48,412 nucleotides of DNA from Deinococcus alpinitundrae (GTDB taxonomy: Bacteria; Deinococcota; Deinococci; Deinococcales; Deinococcaceae). A program made the position numbers and the translations under genes. Below the pieces are notes generated by a model, which had not been told where the DNA came from, ran no database searches, and was given only the letters and a program-made list of their open reading frames with translations. The DNA lies in assembly GCF_009982895.1 (NCBI RefSeq), contig NZ_WXZL01000027.1:1-48412 (forward strand). Reading direction: 5' to 3'. Below are positions 39,870 through 48,412 of this stretch, piece by piece (position 1 is the stretch's first letter; each line of letters opens with the position of its first letter).

Positions 39870-41957
39870 GCTCCACCGACTTCCCCGAACGTTAGGGGAC
39901 TGAAACTGACAACCGCCGCCCCTGCGCGTGCTGCGGGCAACCCGGCTCCACCGACTTCCCCGAACGTTAGGGGACTGAAACACGAAGGTCAGCAGGCCGG
40001 AGGTGTTCGTGACGATGCTCCACCGACTTCCCCGAACGTTAGGGGACTGAAACGTCGCGGTCAAAGGCCGTGCCGGTTCGGAGCAGGTGGCTCCACCGAC
40101 TTCCCCGAACGTTAGGGGACTGAAACTGACGACCCGTTCATCGGTGCCGGGTGCAGCGCGGCGCAGCTCCACCGACTTCCCCGAACGTTAGGGGACTGAA
40201 ACGTGGCGTGCGCCGAGTTCCTCGGTCAGCCCGAAGCTGCTCCACCGACTTCCCCGAACGTTAGGGGACTGAAACATCACGGCAAATACGCCACGCTCAA
40301 CAGCGTTTACGGCTCCACCGACTTCCCCGAACGTTAGGGGACTGAAACCTTCAGCAGCAACGCAAACGGCAGGTTGAGTGTCAGGCTCCACCGACTTCCC
40401 CGAACGTTAGGGGACTGAAACGGCAACTGGCGCACCGATGAGCTGGGGCAGAAGGTGTGCTCCACCGACTTCCCCGAACGTTAGGGGACTGAAACGACCA
40501 CCGCCCAGAGTTTGTACGGAATGTTCAGACCGCTCCACCGACTTCCCCGAACGTTAGGGGACTGAAACCTGCATGGCTGTGAGCGCTTGGGTGAGATTGG
40601 CCGTGCTCCACCGACTTCCCCGAACGTTAGGGGACTGAAACATCGAGGCCGCCCACGCTTACGACGCTGCGGCCCGTGGCTCCACCGACTTCCCCGAACG
40701 TTAGGGGACTGAAACACTGGGTGCAGCGTGCCATGGCGGGGTTGTAGCCATGCTCCACCGACTTCCCCGAACGTTAGGGGACTGAAACGTCGAGGAATCG
40801 GCTCCAGTCCAGCTTGATCACGCGCTCCACCGACTTCCCCGAACGTTAGGGGACTGAAACACCTCGCCCAGCACCTTGAGGATTTGCCGCTCCAGCTCCA
40901 CCGACTTCCCCGAACGTTAGGGGACTGAAACTTGAGTTGCACCTGAAAGTCGCAGGCATCCTGCACGCTCCACCGACTTCCCCGAACGTTAGGGGACTGA
41001 AACATCACGGGCAAGCTGCTAGACCTCCGCCACCCTGAGCTCCACCGACTTCCCCGAACGTTAGGGGACTGAAACATGAGTACGGCGTGCTGCCCGGCAC
41101 CTCGACGAGCCGCTCCACCGACTTCCCCGAACGTTAGGGGACTGAAACACGAACACGGTCGCGCCGCTGTTGTTGAACAGGGTCGGCTCCACCGACTTCC
41201 CCGAACGTTAGGGGACTGAAACTCTAAGCTGCCTTCCTCGTCGATCATCCAGTAGCGCGCTCCACCGACTTCCCCGAACGTTAGGGGACTGAAACACCGA
41301 AGCGGGCGAAAGGTGCTTCACTGACTGCTCAGGCTCCACCGACTTCCCCGAACGTTAGGGGACTGAAACTTGCTGTTCTTGTTCTTCATTCGCGGCTTGC
41401 GAATGCTCCACCGACTTCCCCGAACGTTAGGGGACTGAAACTGGTCGGCGCTCGATCTGCCGGGCGCGCGGGCCACCGTGCGCGGCAAGCTCCACCGACT
41501 TCCCCGAACGTTAGGGGACTGAAACCGGCAGTGGCCCCGGCTGAGGCGGTGGCAGAACTGGGCTCCACCGACTTCCCCGAACGTTAGGGGACTGAAACCC
41601 GCTCGGATTCAGCGGGGGCAGATGGGAGAGCGGGTGCTCCACCGACTTCCCCGAACGTTAGGGGACTGAAACGTCTCGGCGTAGCGAACGACCACGATAA
41701 TCAGCGCAGGCTCCACCGACTTCCCCGAACGTTAGGGGACTGAAACAGCCGGTAACGGAAGGCGCTCTCACTCAAGCCACGCTGCTCCACCGACTTCCCC
41801 GAACGTTAGGGGACTGAAACTCGCTGCTGAGCGTGATGCGGCGCTGGCGAGAGCGGAGCGACTCCACCGACTTCCCCAAACGTTAGGGGACTGAAACAGC
41901 TTCCCGCTCTCGTAGGCGCTGAGCGAAGAGGCGGCTCCATCGACTTCCCCAAACGTG
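39870..41957 (+). CRISPR. type I CRISPR array: 28 full repeats, 1 truncated, 28 spacers
   Basis: The 37-bp repeat begins GCTCCACCGACTTCCCCGAA and ends CGTTAGGGGACTGAAAC. The inner CCCCGAACGTTAGGGG is a near-palindrome able to form the Cas6 hairpin. The last eight bases, ACTGAAAC, are a classic 5' handle, so transcription runs on the plus strand from the leader. The first repeat is 39870-39906. Spacers measured are about 34-39 bp. The last full repeat (41861-41897) starts with A and has CCCCAAACG. The final unit (41934-41957) has CCATCG and stops after CCCCAAACGT. Degeneration at this end marks it as the old end. Confidence 0.97.
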
Positions 41958-42300
41958 GCCACAGAAGAGACAGGCCTGGAACGTGCACGGCTGAAGCCGT
42001 GCGCGTCAACCTCTAGCAGTGCCGTTCGTCACGTTGCCCTCCTGACGAGAACGTGCTGTGCAGACGTGGAGGTGACTCAGAGTCTACGTACATAGTTATT
42101 TATCGTACTGAACGTAATAAATTTCAGTCTATGCGCTAAAGTCAGAAACGATAGATAGCTAACTGTGCACCTTATAGCCGCTTTTGCTTGTGCTGCTGCA
42201 GGTTGCATTATGTACAGACTGACTTCCAGCTCTACCGACTCAGCCCACGAGAAAGTCGGTTTATATGGCGTATTTTCGCCCATAAAAAGCTGAACTATTA
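41958..42300. other. array trailer, AT-richer, no gene
   Basis: The last truncated repeat runs into a stretch with no gene. From about 42080 it is markedly richer in A and T than the surroundings (TTATTTATCGTACTGAACGTAATAAATTT in part). A small minus-strand frame (42077-42283) has no ribosome binding site and no motif. Confidence 0.3.
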
Positions 42301-43257
42301 CAGCGTCAGTGGAAGAAAATCGGAGACGCTACGTTGAGGACGGCCTGGAGGCCGTCCTCAACCGCAGACCCCGCAAAGATAAGGGCGTCCCGGTCAAAGT
42401 CGATGGTCGGGTCGAAGCCCAACTGACGCGTCTGGCGTGCAGCCAGACGCCCAATGATGAACCGAGCTGGACGCTGTCGATGTTGGGGGACCACCTGGTG
42501 CAATTGGGTGTGGTAGACAGCATTTCCCGCGAAACAGTGCGAAAAACGCTGAAAAAAATTGCCTCAAACCGCATCTGAACTCCCAGTGGTGCATTCCACC
42601 CGAACAGAACGCGGCGTTCGTCTGTGCCATGGAAGACATGCTGGACGTCTACGAACGGCCACTCGATGTGGCCCGCCCGGTCGTGTGTCTCGATGAAAAA
42701 CTGTGTCAGCTCATCAAGGACGTGCTGCAACCAATCCAGCCGAAACCTGGACAGGTGAAACGTGAGGACAGTGAATACGAGCGCTGTGGGACGGCGAATC
42801 TCTTCGGGTGGGTGGAACCGCTCACCGGGAGGCGTGATGTGTGGGTGACGGACCGCCGTGCCAGCGTTCATGACGCGCATTCGCTCGAACGGCTGGCGGC
42901 CGCGTATCCACATGCTGAAAAGATTGTCCTGGTGCAGGACAACCTCTCCACGCACAGCAAAGCAGCGCTGTATCAGGCCTTCTCCCCGGAGAAGGCCCAC
43001 ACGCTCGCGCAGCGCTTCGAATTCCACTTCCCCCCCAGACACGGCTCCTGGCTGAACATTCAGGAGCTGGAGTGGTCAGCGCTCGCCCGGCAGGCCTTGA
43101 AGGAGCGTGTGGGTGACAAAGAGGCACTGATCAAGGTGGTCGGTCATTGGCTGACCCGGCGACAGCAGAACGCTGTGTGCATCCGCTGGCAGTTCACCAC
43201 CCCGGACGCCCGTCGGAAACTTAGCCGCCTCTACCCCGTTCAGAGCGATTGACGCTG
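42301..43257 (+). mobile_element. IS630-family element with a deleted 5' end
   Basis: The ends CAGCGTCA (42301-42308) and TGACGCTG (43250-43257) are inverse repeats, flanked by TA on each side (42299-42300 and 43258-43259). At 957 bp it is shorter than usual. The transposase begins only eight bases inside the left end and lacks its N-terminus, so an internal deletion is likely. Confidence 0.65.
42309..43252 (+). pseudogene. IS630-family transposase lacking its N-terminus
   Basis: The protein starts within the usual winged-helix part (RRRYVEDGLEAVLNRRPR); about 75 N-terminal residues of the family are missing. The DDE core is complete: Asp in VVCLDEKLCQL, Asp in VLVQDNLSTHSKAALY and Glu in HGSWLNIQELEWSAL. 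Two phases meet at seven A (42552-42558) by a -1 step: TLKK in the first phase continues as NCLKPHLNSQWCIPPEQN in the second. This could be programmed as in the element at 10086, but the zero-frame heptamer is G-AAA-AAA, less favourable. Without the N-terminal DNA-binding domain it is unlikely to be active. Confidence 0.75.
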
Positions 43258-43259
43258 TA

Positions 43260-43561
43260 CTAGCTGACCTCCTTACACCACCTTGCAACCGTACGAATCT
43301 CCACACTATTCATCTGGTTGTTCACTACGTTTATGTGCGCCTGCACTATCGACCAAGAATTGCCTGCTAAACACGTAAACAACTGGAAGGAACACCAACA
43401 GGACGCCGCGCTTCGGCCAGGCTAAATCTTGCGGTTCCACTCTCGGCAAGCGCTATGCCACCTTATACCGAGTTTTGGCTGACCCCCAAATACACGCCTT
43501 CTTCTCGGGCGACGTGCTCTCTGACTGCTGTTAGGTTTGGAACTCGTGGTACAGTCGCGGC
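43260..43561. other. no gene seen
   Basis: Mixed composition, no coding frame with support and no clear repeat or hairpin. A region before 43562 could hold the promoter of the XRE gene. Confidence 0.3.
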
Positions 43562-43882
43562 GTGAGGCGGCCGAGTGCCATCCGTAGACAAAGCAGTCAC
43601 GCGAAGCGGAGTAACATCATTGGAGACCGCCTCCGGGCCGCCCGGCATCTTCATATGCCTGTGATGACGTTGCAGCAGACGAGCCAGCGGGCAAGTACTT
43701 TGAGCGGATTTGCTCTTTCATTGAGTACGGTGGCAAAGATTGAGCAGGGTGTCCGGTCTGTTTATGATTTTGAAGTGATGGCCTTGGCTCTTGCCACTGG
43801 CGTTGATGCCCGCTGGCTCCTTGGCCTAGTGGACGATCCTGGTCCTGTCTCACTGCTTCCTGCTGGAGTGACTGAGTTGTAG
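43562..43882 (+). CDS. XRE-type helix-turn-helix protein, about 106 aa
   Basis: From the GTG at 43562, or a later start, the frame encodes IIGDRLRAARHLHMPVMTLQ, then LSLSTVAKIEQGVRSVYDFE and VMALALATGVDARWLLGL. This is the five-helix Cro/C1-type fold, with the recognition region LSLSTVAKIEQG. Such single-domain regulators sit in prophages, restriction systems and mobile elements. The N-terminal 18 residues are basic and lack similarity. Its neighbours are an IS remnant and the recombinase block, so a role in the mobile element is possible. Confidence 0.65.
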   Translation: MRRPSAIRRQSSHAKRSNIIGDRLRAARHLHMPVMTLQQTSQRASTLSGFALSLSTVAKIEQGVRSVYDFEVMALALATGVDARWLLGLVDDPGPVSLLPAGVTEL

Positions 43883-44267
43883 GAAGCTCACATGTCTCAA
43901 GTCACGCGTCATCACAGCGTTTCATAATGTGAACCCCGCAATGACGACTCGGATTTGAAACGGCGTGAGGCTGTCCACACCAAACAGTGCTCACGTGACC
44001 AGCGATAACAGGCAACTGCACTGCGCCTAGAACTGAACCGCAGAGCGTTTGGCCAGACAGGCATAGAATTCTATGTGCCACCTTTACGTTGATGTCTGCA
44101 GGTCATGTCGGCTGCAGGACTCCTGCCAGCAGGCAAACGGGACTCAGGAGATATATCTGTACATCACCTGTAGTCCCCCAGCCGAGTGACAGACGGTGAA
44201 ATCTCGTTGTGTTGTTGAGGACGATGAGAAATTGTTAGCCAGTGAGATTGAACTGCCTTTTTGCCGC
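43883..44267. other. no gene seen
   Basis: Bases 43883-44267 contain no supported gene. Hairpin-prone words occur (CTGCAGGACTCCTGCCAGCAGG near 44111, in part). This may include one end of the recombinase transposon. Confidence 0.3.
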
Positions 44268-44819
44268 TCATTCTCTCGAAGGATTTGAAAGGAGGCTGAG
44301 GGCCTGTGTTAGCAGCTCCGAGATATCTTTGGGTGAGGTTTGTGGAGTGGTCAATTGTTGATTCATTCTCTGCAGCAGCTGTTGATCATGAGCGGCAAGT
44401 CGTTGTTCGAGGCTGATCACCCGCTCTTCAAGTCCAACCACTCGGCGTGCGAGATCGGCATTGCCCCATTCTCGTAAGTAGCGTCGATAGGCGGCATTCA
44501 AATCTCTGCCAGCTTTGAGATATGCGGTATTCACTCTAAAGTCCTGGAAGCGAAATTTCCATTTCCGTGCTTGATACACAAGCATTTGGTTATCAGGATA
44601 GCGATTAGACCAATACGTAGGATTGAGACCCTTCCCCTCAGGATCAAGGGATTTCGAAACTTGTACAATATTTTTATTGGAATAGCGTTTCTTCAGAGGC
44701 AGGTGTGCATCATTGGCTTCAATGGCTTGAAGCGTTTCTAAAAACAGATTATGTTTCTTATTATGCGACTTCATATAGTGAGCAGCCATCTTATCTGTTG
44801 GTGAAAATTGCTTGTTCAA
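44268..44819 (-). CDS. small protein of the recombinase block (TnpC-like position)
   Basis: 183 residues; the ATG overlaps the stop of the recombinase gene by four bases (44816-44819). Basic N-terminal half (DKMAAHYMKSHNKKHNLFLE) and then a long helix (VVGLEERVISLEQRLAAHDQ), a coiled coil. In Tn554-type transposons a small third gene, tnpC, follows the two recombinase genes and sets orientation and frequency of transposition. Position, size and the coiled coil fit that role, but sequence similarity was not tested. Codon use is AT-rich in its first half, like the recombinase. Confidence 0.6.
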   Translation of the reverse strand: MNKQFSPTDKMAAHYMKSHNKKHNLFLETLQAIEANDAHLPLKKRYSNKNIVQVSKSLDPEGKGLNPTYWSNRYPDNQMLVYQARKWKFRFQDFRVNTAYLKAGRDLNAAYRRYLREWGNADLARRVVGLEERVISLEQRLAAHDQQLLQRMNQQLTTPQTSPKDISELLTQALSLLSNPSRE

Positions 44820-47785
44820 GACCCATCCTCTTTTTGTATGATGGAAGTTATCAAGTCTTTTGATGCATCCACTCCTTTCCGGAATGATTCAAGCACTTCT
44901 AGAGCATCCATCACCTCTAATTCTTGATGCGCGACGACGATACGTAATTTATGACGATGCACCTCGATTGAGTTCATCTCATGTGCATCGCGTAAATCTA
45001 TTTCGGCTTTTGCAAGCTCATGTTCCACTTCATGTCTTTGTTGTGGGTTAATAACTTTGTGTCCGCATCCAACACATGTATATGTGTTTGGACAACTGTA
45101 AAGCGCTGTACACTCACCGCCTGGGACATTGCCCAATGCACCGTAAGTGTCACGTGCGCGCTGCAGACGTATTCGAGTTGGTTCCGAGATTGAAGGATCA
45201 TGAATCAACCGATCTACATCAATAACCGGCATCTTTTGTTCAAGCAGATCAAGAAGCACAGCTTGATCCTCAATGATAGATTGTCCATAGTAATTTGTGA
45301 CTTCTTCGCTAGAATGTCCAAGCATTTTTCCTACCTTTCTAGGATCCCCTACAGAATTAAGACTCCTCCGAGTAAAATTATGCCGTAGGAGATGTGATGC
45401 AGCCGTTACGATTTTTCCTTCATCGTCTTTTATAATTACGTCGTTAAACATGAATCTCATTCCAGCAGTTATGCTATCAGATGTTAAGCCTTTCGCCTTG
45501 TTTTGAAATAAATATGGTGCTTCGCCGACACGGTACAAGTCCCCATCAGACATTTTGACGCGTGGAATTTTGCCTTGATGATGACCTTGAACTCTTCTAG
45601 CGAGTTTCATCATTGAATCCCAGACCACTTGAGGAACAAGACGCACCGACAGTTCGTCTGCAGAACCTTTAAGCCCTTTGAGTCGAATCCGAACCACTGG
45701 TCTTTTCTTCCCGTTTACAAAAAATTTGTCTGTGTATGGTGCATCAAGTCGGATCTGCTGGTATTCGTGCATTCTCAGACCAAGATGGTAACCGATCAAG
45801 AGAGCTGTTGATCCAATCAACGTTCCTGTGTAGAGTGCGTCAAAATCAAATATCACGCTGGGTTCTAAAGATAATTTACGCTCAGTCGCTGCCAAGGTCC
45901 GCAATACTGCAATAGATTCGCGTGGGCCTTTAAGAAGGTTAGAATCCCAGTGTTGCAAATTGGTAAAATCATAACCCCATTCTTTTTCAAATTGATCTCT
46001 TGTGATCTTGTCGTGCAAACACTTGATGTAATTTATAAAAAAAGGAGGTGCGCCTCTTTCTCCACCATCGGCAATGCTATTAATATATTCTAAGTAAACT
46101 GGATTTGTGTCCAAGATTCTAGGATGGCAAGAAGGTTTAAGCTTTTTCAGTCTCTTAAGGACCAGCTCTCTATTCGTTATAGCGAAATTCCATGTTAGTC
46201 CAGATATTTTTAAGGAAAATTCAACTGGAAACACTTCTTTATTCTTGAGAGCGGAGTTCAGTCTGGCTGTGTAGGCGTCTTGAAGCCTATCGAGCATTAT
46301 TTGTCTTGCCATAAAAATCTGATAAATTTCAAGATCATTCCTCCCAAAAGCCGCGGCTTCTTTTTTGCGTTTGTGACGCTGTTTTTTCCCTATAGGGCCG
46401 AAGCTGACTAGTTCTCGACCAGTGTAAGTAAATACAGGAAATAAGTGCGAGGTAATTAAAGCAGAAAGCTGTGGTTTGCTTGAGATCAATAGCTTCTGAT
46501 ATGAAACTATAGCTGAGTATACTATACGCATATTATATCTCGATCCATCGCTCATTTCACCAATATTATGGTGAGACGTCAAATATTCTTTAAGGTGTTT
46601 GTTTGGGTCGAATTCAGAGAACTCTTTGAGCTCGTAATATTCGAATATTTTTCTTAAGCTTGGGAGGAGAACTGAGATATATTGTTTTATAGATAGGGGA
46701 GACAGCGGCTCGTTATCTGCCTTTTTTGCACCTAGAAGAATTGCACCAGCTAGTACAAGGGCGGGAAGATAGGGTTTGTCGAGTGCTGATTTGTATATTA
46801 AATTTATAAATCTTCTGAAAACCGCATCACTATGATGCTGGCAGCTCAAGCGTATCTCTTCCGCTAAACTTACAATCTCCTCTGGAATTTTGCCCCTAAA
46901 GTTTTGCCAATAGAATTCAGGGATATAGATATGATCAGTGTTAGTGAATTTTAATGAAGAAAATTCGATATCCTTAATCTGCCTACGAATGATCCACTGC
47001 ATCGTCTCCCTAGGCAGCAGATTTAGCACTTCCATATCGTGTCTTCTTAAAAGAGGCAGTGGAGCATCTTTTGATATTGCCTTAAGGCGAGAAATCTCTT
47101 TGGTTACACTGAAACCATTAATGAAATGACGAACATACATGTCGATGAGTTCTATGGATTTATTGCTTTGTATTGCGAAGAGAGTGTAGACGGTCAGGAA
47201 ATTCCGCAAATCAGGATCCTGGTACAAAATCTTTTTTATTGTGTCTTCGCGAGGACTTTTTTCTGGGCTATTTGAATTGATCCATGTGTCTTGTATTTTT
47301 AAAATAGATTCAGGTAAGGTTGTAATCAGCTCGTCGGCAAAAGAAAGAATCTTAAATCTGAGAGTATGGTGATTTGAACTACCTCCCAAAGATTCTCTAT
47401 CGTCCCCATCAGCCGATATAAATTGGCATGCATCCTCATAATTTTTAATAATTAAAATCGCATATTTGCCATTGGTTTCCTGTGATAGCTTACCTATAAG
47501 ATCGGTACGAGGTAAAACAGCAGATCTCTCCCCGAGATCACTCAATAGTTCTTTAATAGCTTTTATGCACTTAATTATGTTAATAACATATAGGTGCACT
47601 GTCTTAATATGACAAGTTTCCGCAATATGAAGAGCATAAGCCTTGATGCCGTCATTCCAGCTACCGTCTTGGAAATACTCATCTATAACTTTAATCGTTA
47701 TAGGGAGGAGCTCTGTATCACGTCTCTTTGCTTGCGCCGTCTCCAGTGTGTTCATAGAAGCATAAGTTGAAGACATATGACTCAT
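44816..47785 (-). CDS. large tyrosine recombinase/integrase, 989 aa
   Basis: The catalytic residues lie in the C-terminal third: Arg in YHLGLRMHEYQQIR (about residue 670), His-x-x-Arg in SHLLRHNFTRRS (about 797), His in MLGHSSEEVTNYYGQ (about 820) and the nucleophile Tyr in the same segment. A Cys cluster (GECTALYSCPNTYTCVGCG, about 893-908) looks like a zinc finger, followed by a helical tail (EVEHELAKAEIDLRDAHEM). The N-terminal 600 residues have no motif that I know. It is far longer than ordinary integrases (300-450) and longer than Tn554 TnpB as I recall (about 630). The gene is much richer in A and T than the rest of the window, a sign of recent transfer. Confidence 0.85.
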   Translation of the reverse strand: MSHMSSTYASMNTLETAQAKRRDTELLPITIKVIDEYFQDGSWNDGIKAYALHIAETCHIKTVHLYVINIIKCIKAIKELLSDLGERSAVLPRTDLIGKLSQETNGKYAILIIKNYEDACQFISADGDDRESLGGSSNHHTLRFKILSFADELITTLPESILKIQDTWINSNSPEKSPREDTIKKILYQDPDLRNFLTVYTLFAIQSNKSIELIDMYVRHFINGFSVTKEISRLKAISKDAPLPLLRRHDMEVLNLLPRETMQWIIRRQIKDIEFSSLKFTNTDHIYIPEFYWQNFRGKIPEEIVSLAEEIRLSCQHHSDAVFRRFINLIYKSALDKPYLPALVLAGAILLGAKKADNEPLSPLSIKQYISVLLPSLRKIFEYYELKEFSEFDPNKHLKEYLTSHHNIGEMSDGSRYNMRIVYSAIVSYQKLLISSKPQLSALITSHLFPVFTYTGRELVSFGPIGKKQRHKRKKEAAAFGRNDLEIYQIFMARQIMLDRLQDAYTARLNSALKNKEVFPVEFSLKISGLTWNFAITNRELVLKRLKKLKPSCHPRILDTNPVYLEYINSIADGGERGAPPFFINYIKCLHDKITRDQFEKEWGYDFTNLQHWDSNLLKGPRESIAVLRTLAATERKLSLEPSVIFDFDALYTGTLIGSTALLIGYHLGLRMHEYQQIRLDAPYTDKFFVNGKKRPVVRIRLKGLKGSADELSVRLVPQVVWDSMMKLARRVQGHHQGKIPRVKMSDGDLYRVGEAPYLFQNKAKGLTSDSITAGMRFMFNDVIIKDDEGKIVTAASHLLRHNFTRRSLNSVGDPRKVGKMLGHSSEEVTNYYGQSIIEDQAVLLDLLEQKMPVIDVDRLIHDPSISEPTRIRLQRARDTYGALGNVPGGECTALYSCPNTYTCVGCGHKVINPQQRHEVEHELAKAEIDLRDAHEMNSIEVHRHKLRIVVAHQELEVMDALEVLESFRKGVDASKDLITSIIQKEDGS

Positions 47786-48350
47786 TTCGTCGCCTCCGCC
47801 AGCTCGTCGAGATCGTCATCCAAAGATACTCTTGCTTCTGTGGGTTCTCTTGCTTTAACCAATTCAGCAGAAAGTGCCACATGGGCCTGAGATAAAGGTT
47901 CTGCTGTCAGTTTTGCGTAAAGCTTCTGTTGAAAATCAATTAATTCAGCTTCAAATGAAAGGCGTTCTTCTTCAAGAGGCTTACGGCGGTAAATATCCAG
48001 CATTCGCCTGCCACTGGTAGGTGACCACAAACTTTCAATAAGAAACTGCTCTGTGCGCCTATGCATTGCTGGATCATGCTTATAACGATCGTCAATTGCT
48101 GCAATTGAAGCATTGATCTTGAAGCGGCGCATCTGATGTGGACTGCTTTTCCACTGGCCAAGTTGTCGTGCGGGATACCAGGCTGTTTGCCGGTACGCAC
48201 CAGCGGTATACGGATTTTTATAATCTGAATAGAACAACGGCACATGATCAGGATCAATGCCGTTCTCGACGTAGAACATTAATAAGTGCTCTGGAGTGTA
48301 GACTCGTCCGCGAGCCCCTCAGTACCTGACAACTTTGGTTTGAGGCTGTC
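47782..48350 (-). CDS. first gene of the recombinase block, partial or broken
   Basis: The stop overlaps the start of the 989-residue gene (47782-47785). The annotated Met at 48277-48279 (MFYVENGIDPDHVPLFYSDY) lies inside protein-like sequence: the frame upstream reads GARGRVYTPEHLLMFYVENG without a good start, back to a TAG at 48351-48353. Beyond that TAG the same frame again looks coding to the window edge (LFAVLVEGQEGIDSFPV). So this may be the end of a longer gene, perhaps the TnpA-like partner, with an in-frame amber. The known part is helical and charged, with no catalytic motif. Confidence 0.5.
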
Positions 48351-48412
48351 CTAGACGGGGAAACTGTCAATTCCCTCTTGTCCCTCGACAAGGACGGCGA
48401 AAAGCGGTGAGT

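Noticed and set aside
39687..41962. Several long minus-strand open frames through the repeat array (for example 40481-41248), with repeating residues
   Set aside because: They are translations of the CRISPR repeats; the repeated peptide follows from the 37-bp unit and there are no start signals.

Overview
The window looks like a piece of a Deinococcus (Deinococcota) genome, most likely an accessory replicon or a genomic island. The basis is high GC with strong G/C third positions, several IS families common in deinococci (IS6-, IS630- and IS701/IS4-like), PAS/GAF sensor kinases, and many decayed genes. No ribosomal or other core gene is present, so the genus call is an inference.

Bases 1-11,700 are a mobile-element graveyard. 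They hold the 3' end of an RND efflux adaptor gene, broken IS701/IS4-like and IS6-like copies, a diverged tandem duplication, a few small hypothetical genes, a scrambled SGNH-hydrolase fragment, an SH3 fragment and an HD-GYP fragment. One intact pair encodes an AraC-type regulator and an MFS efflux pump, and a decayed AraC paralogue lies beyond the pump. An IS630 element with a -1 frameshift site (10086-11150, flanked by TA) sits inside the terminal repeat of an older IS6-type element. Bases 12,167-16,808 carry a CheY-like response regulator and two multi-GAF histidine kinases. An apparently intact 807-bp IS6 element (16917-17723) follows.

Bases 17,818-28,252 form a catabolic cluster. The order is sugar-type ABC importer (permease, binding protein, ATPase), VOC extradiol-type dioxygenase, FadR-type GntR regulator, DUF6282 metal hydrolase, GalB-like hydratase, GalC/LigK-like aldolase and a DUF1932 dehydrogenase, then a secreted tannase/feruloyl esterase. 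I infer uptake and meta-cleavage of a plant phenolic such as gallate or protocatechuate, down to pyruvate and oxaloacetate, using several non-orthologous enzymes. An 11-bp word shared by a 12-bp-arm palindrome over the importer promoter and by the upstream region of the hydrolase gene suggests a two-site GntR regulon.

Bases 28,583-41,957 are a complete type I CRISPR-Cas locus. On the minus strand a Fic-domain gene, cas6 and a WYL-regulator gene form one tight operon. Divergently transcribed are cas3, a large-subunit (cas8-like) gene, cas7 (DevR family), cas5, a terminator, cas1, cas2 and cas4, then a leader and an array of 28 full repeats plus one truncated repeat. Cas3 has its HD nuclease domain after the helicase, the reverse of the usual order. 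The Fic gene inside the cas6 operon and repeated TGTCACAG words between the divergent operons are the most unusual points.

The last part holds an IS630 copy with a deleted 5' end, an XRE-type regulator, and a strikingly AT-rich three-gene block (44268-48350) around a 989-residue tyrosine recombinase. That block resembles Tn554-type tnpABC transposons and runs to the window edge.
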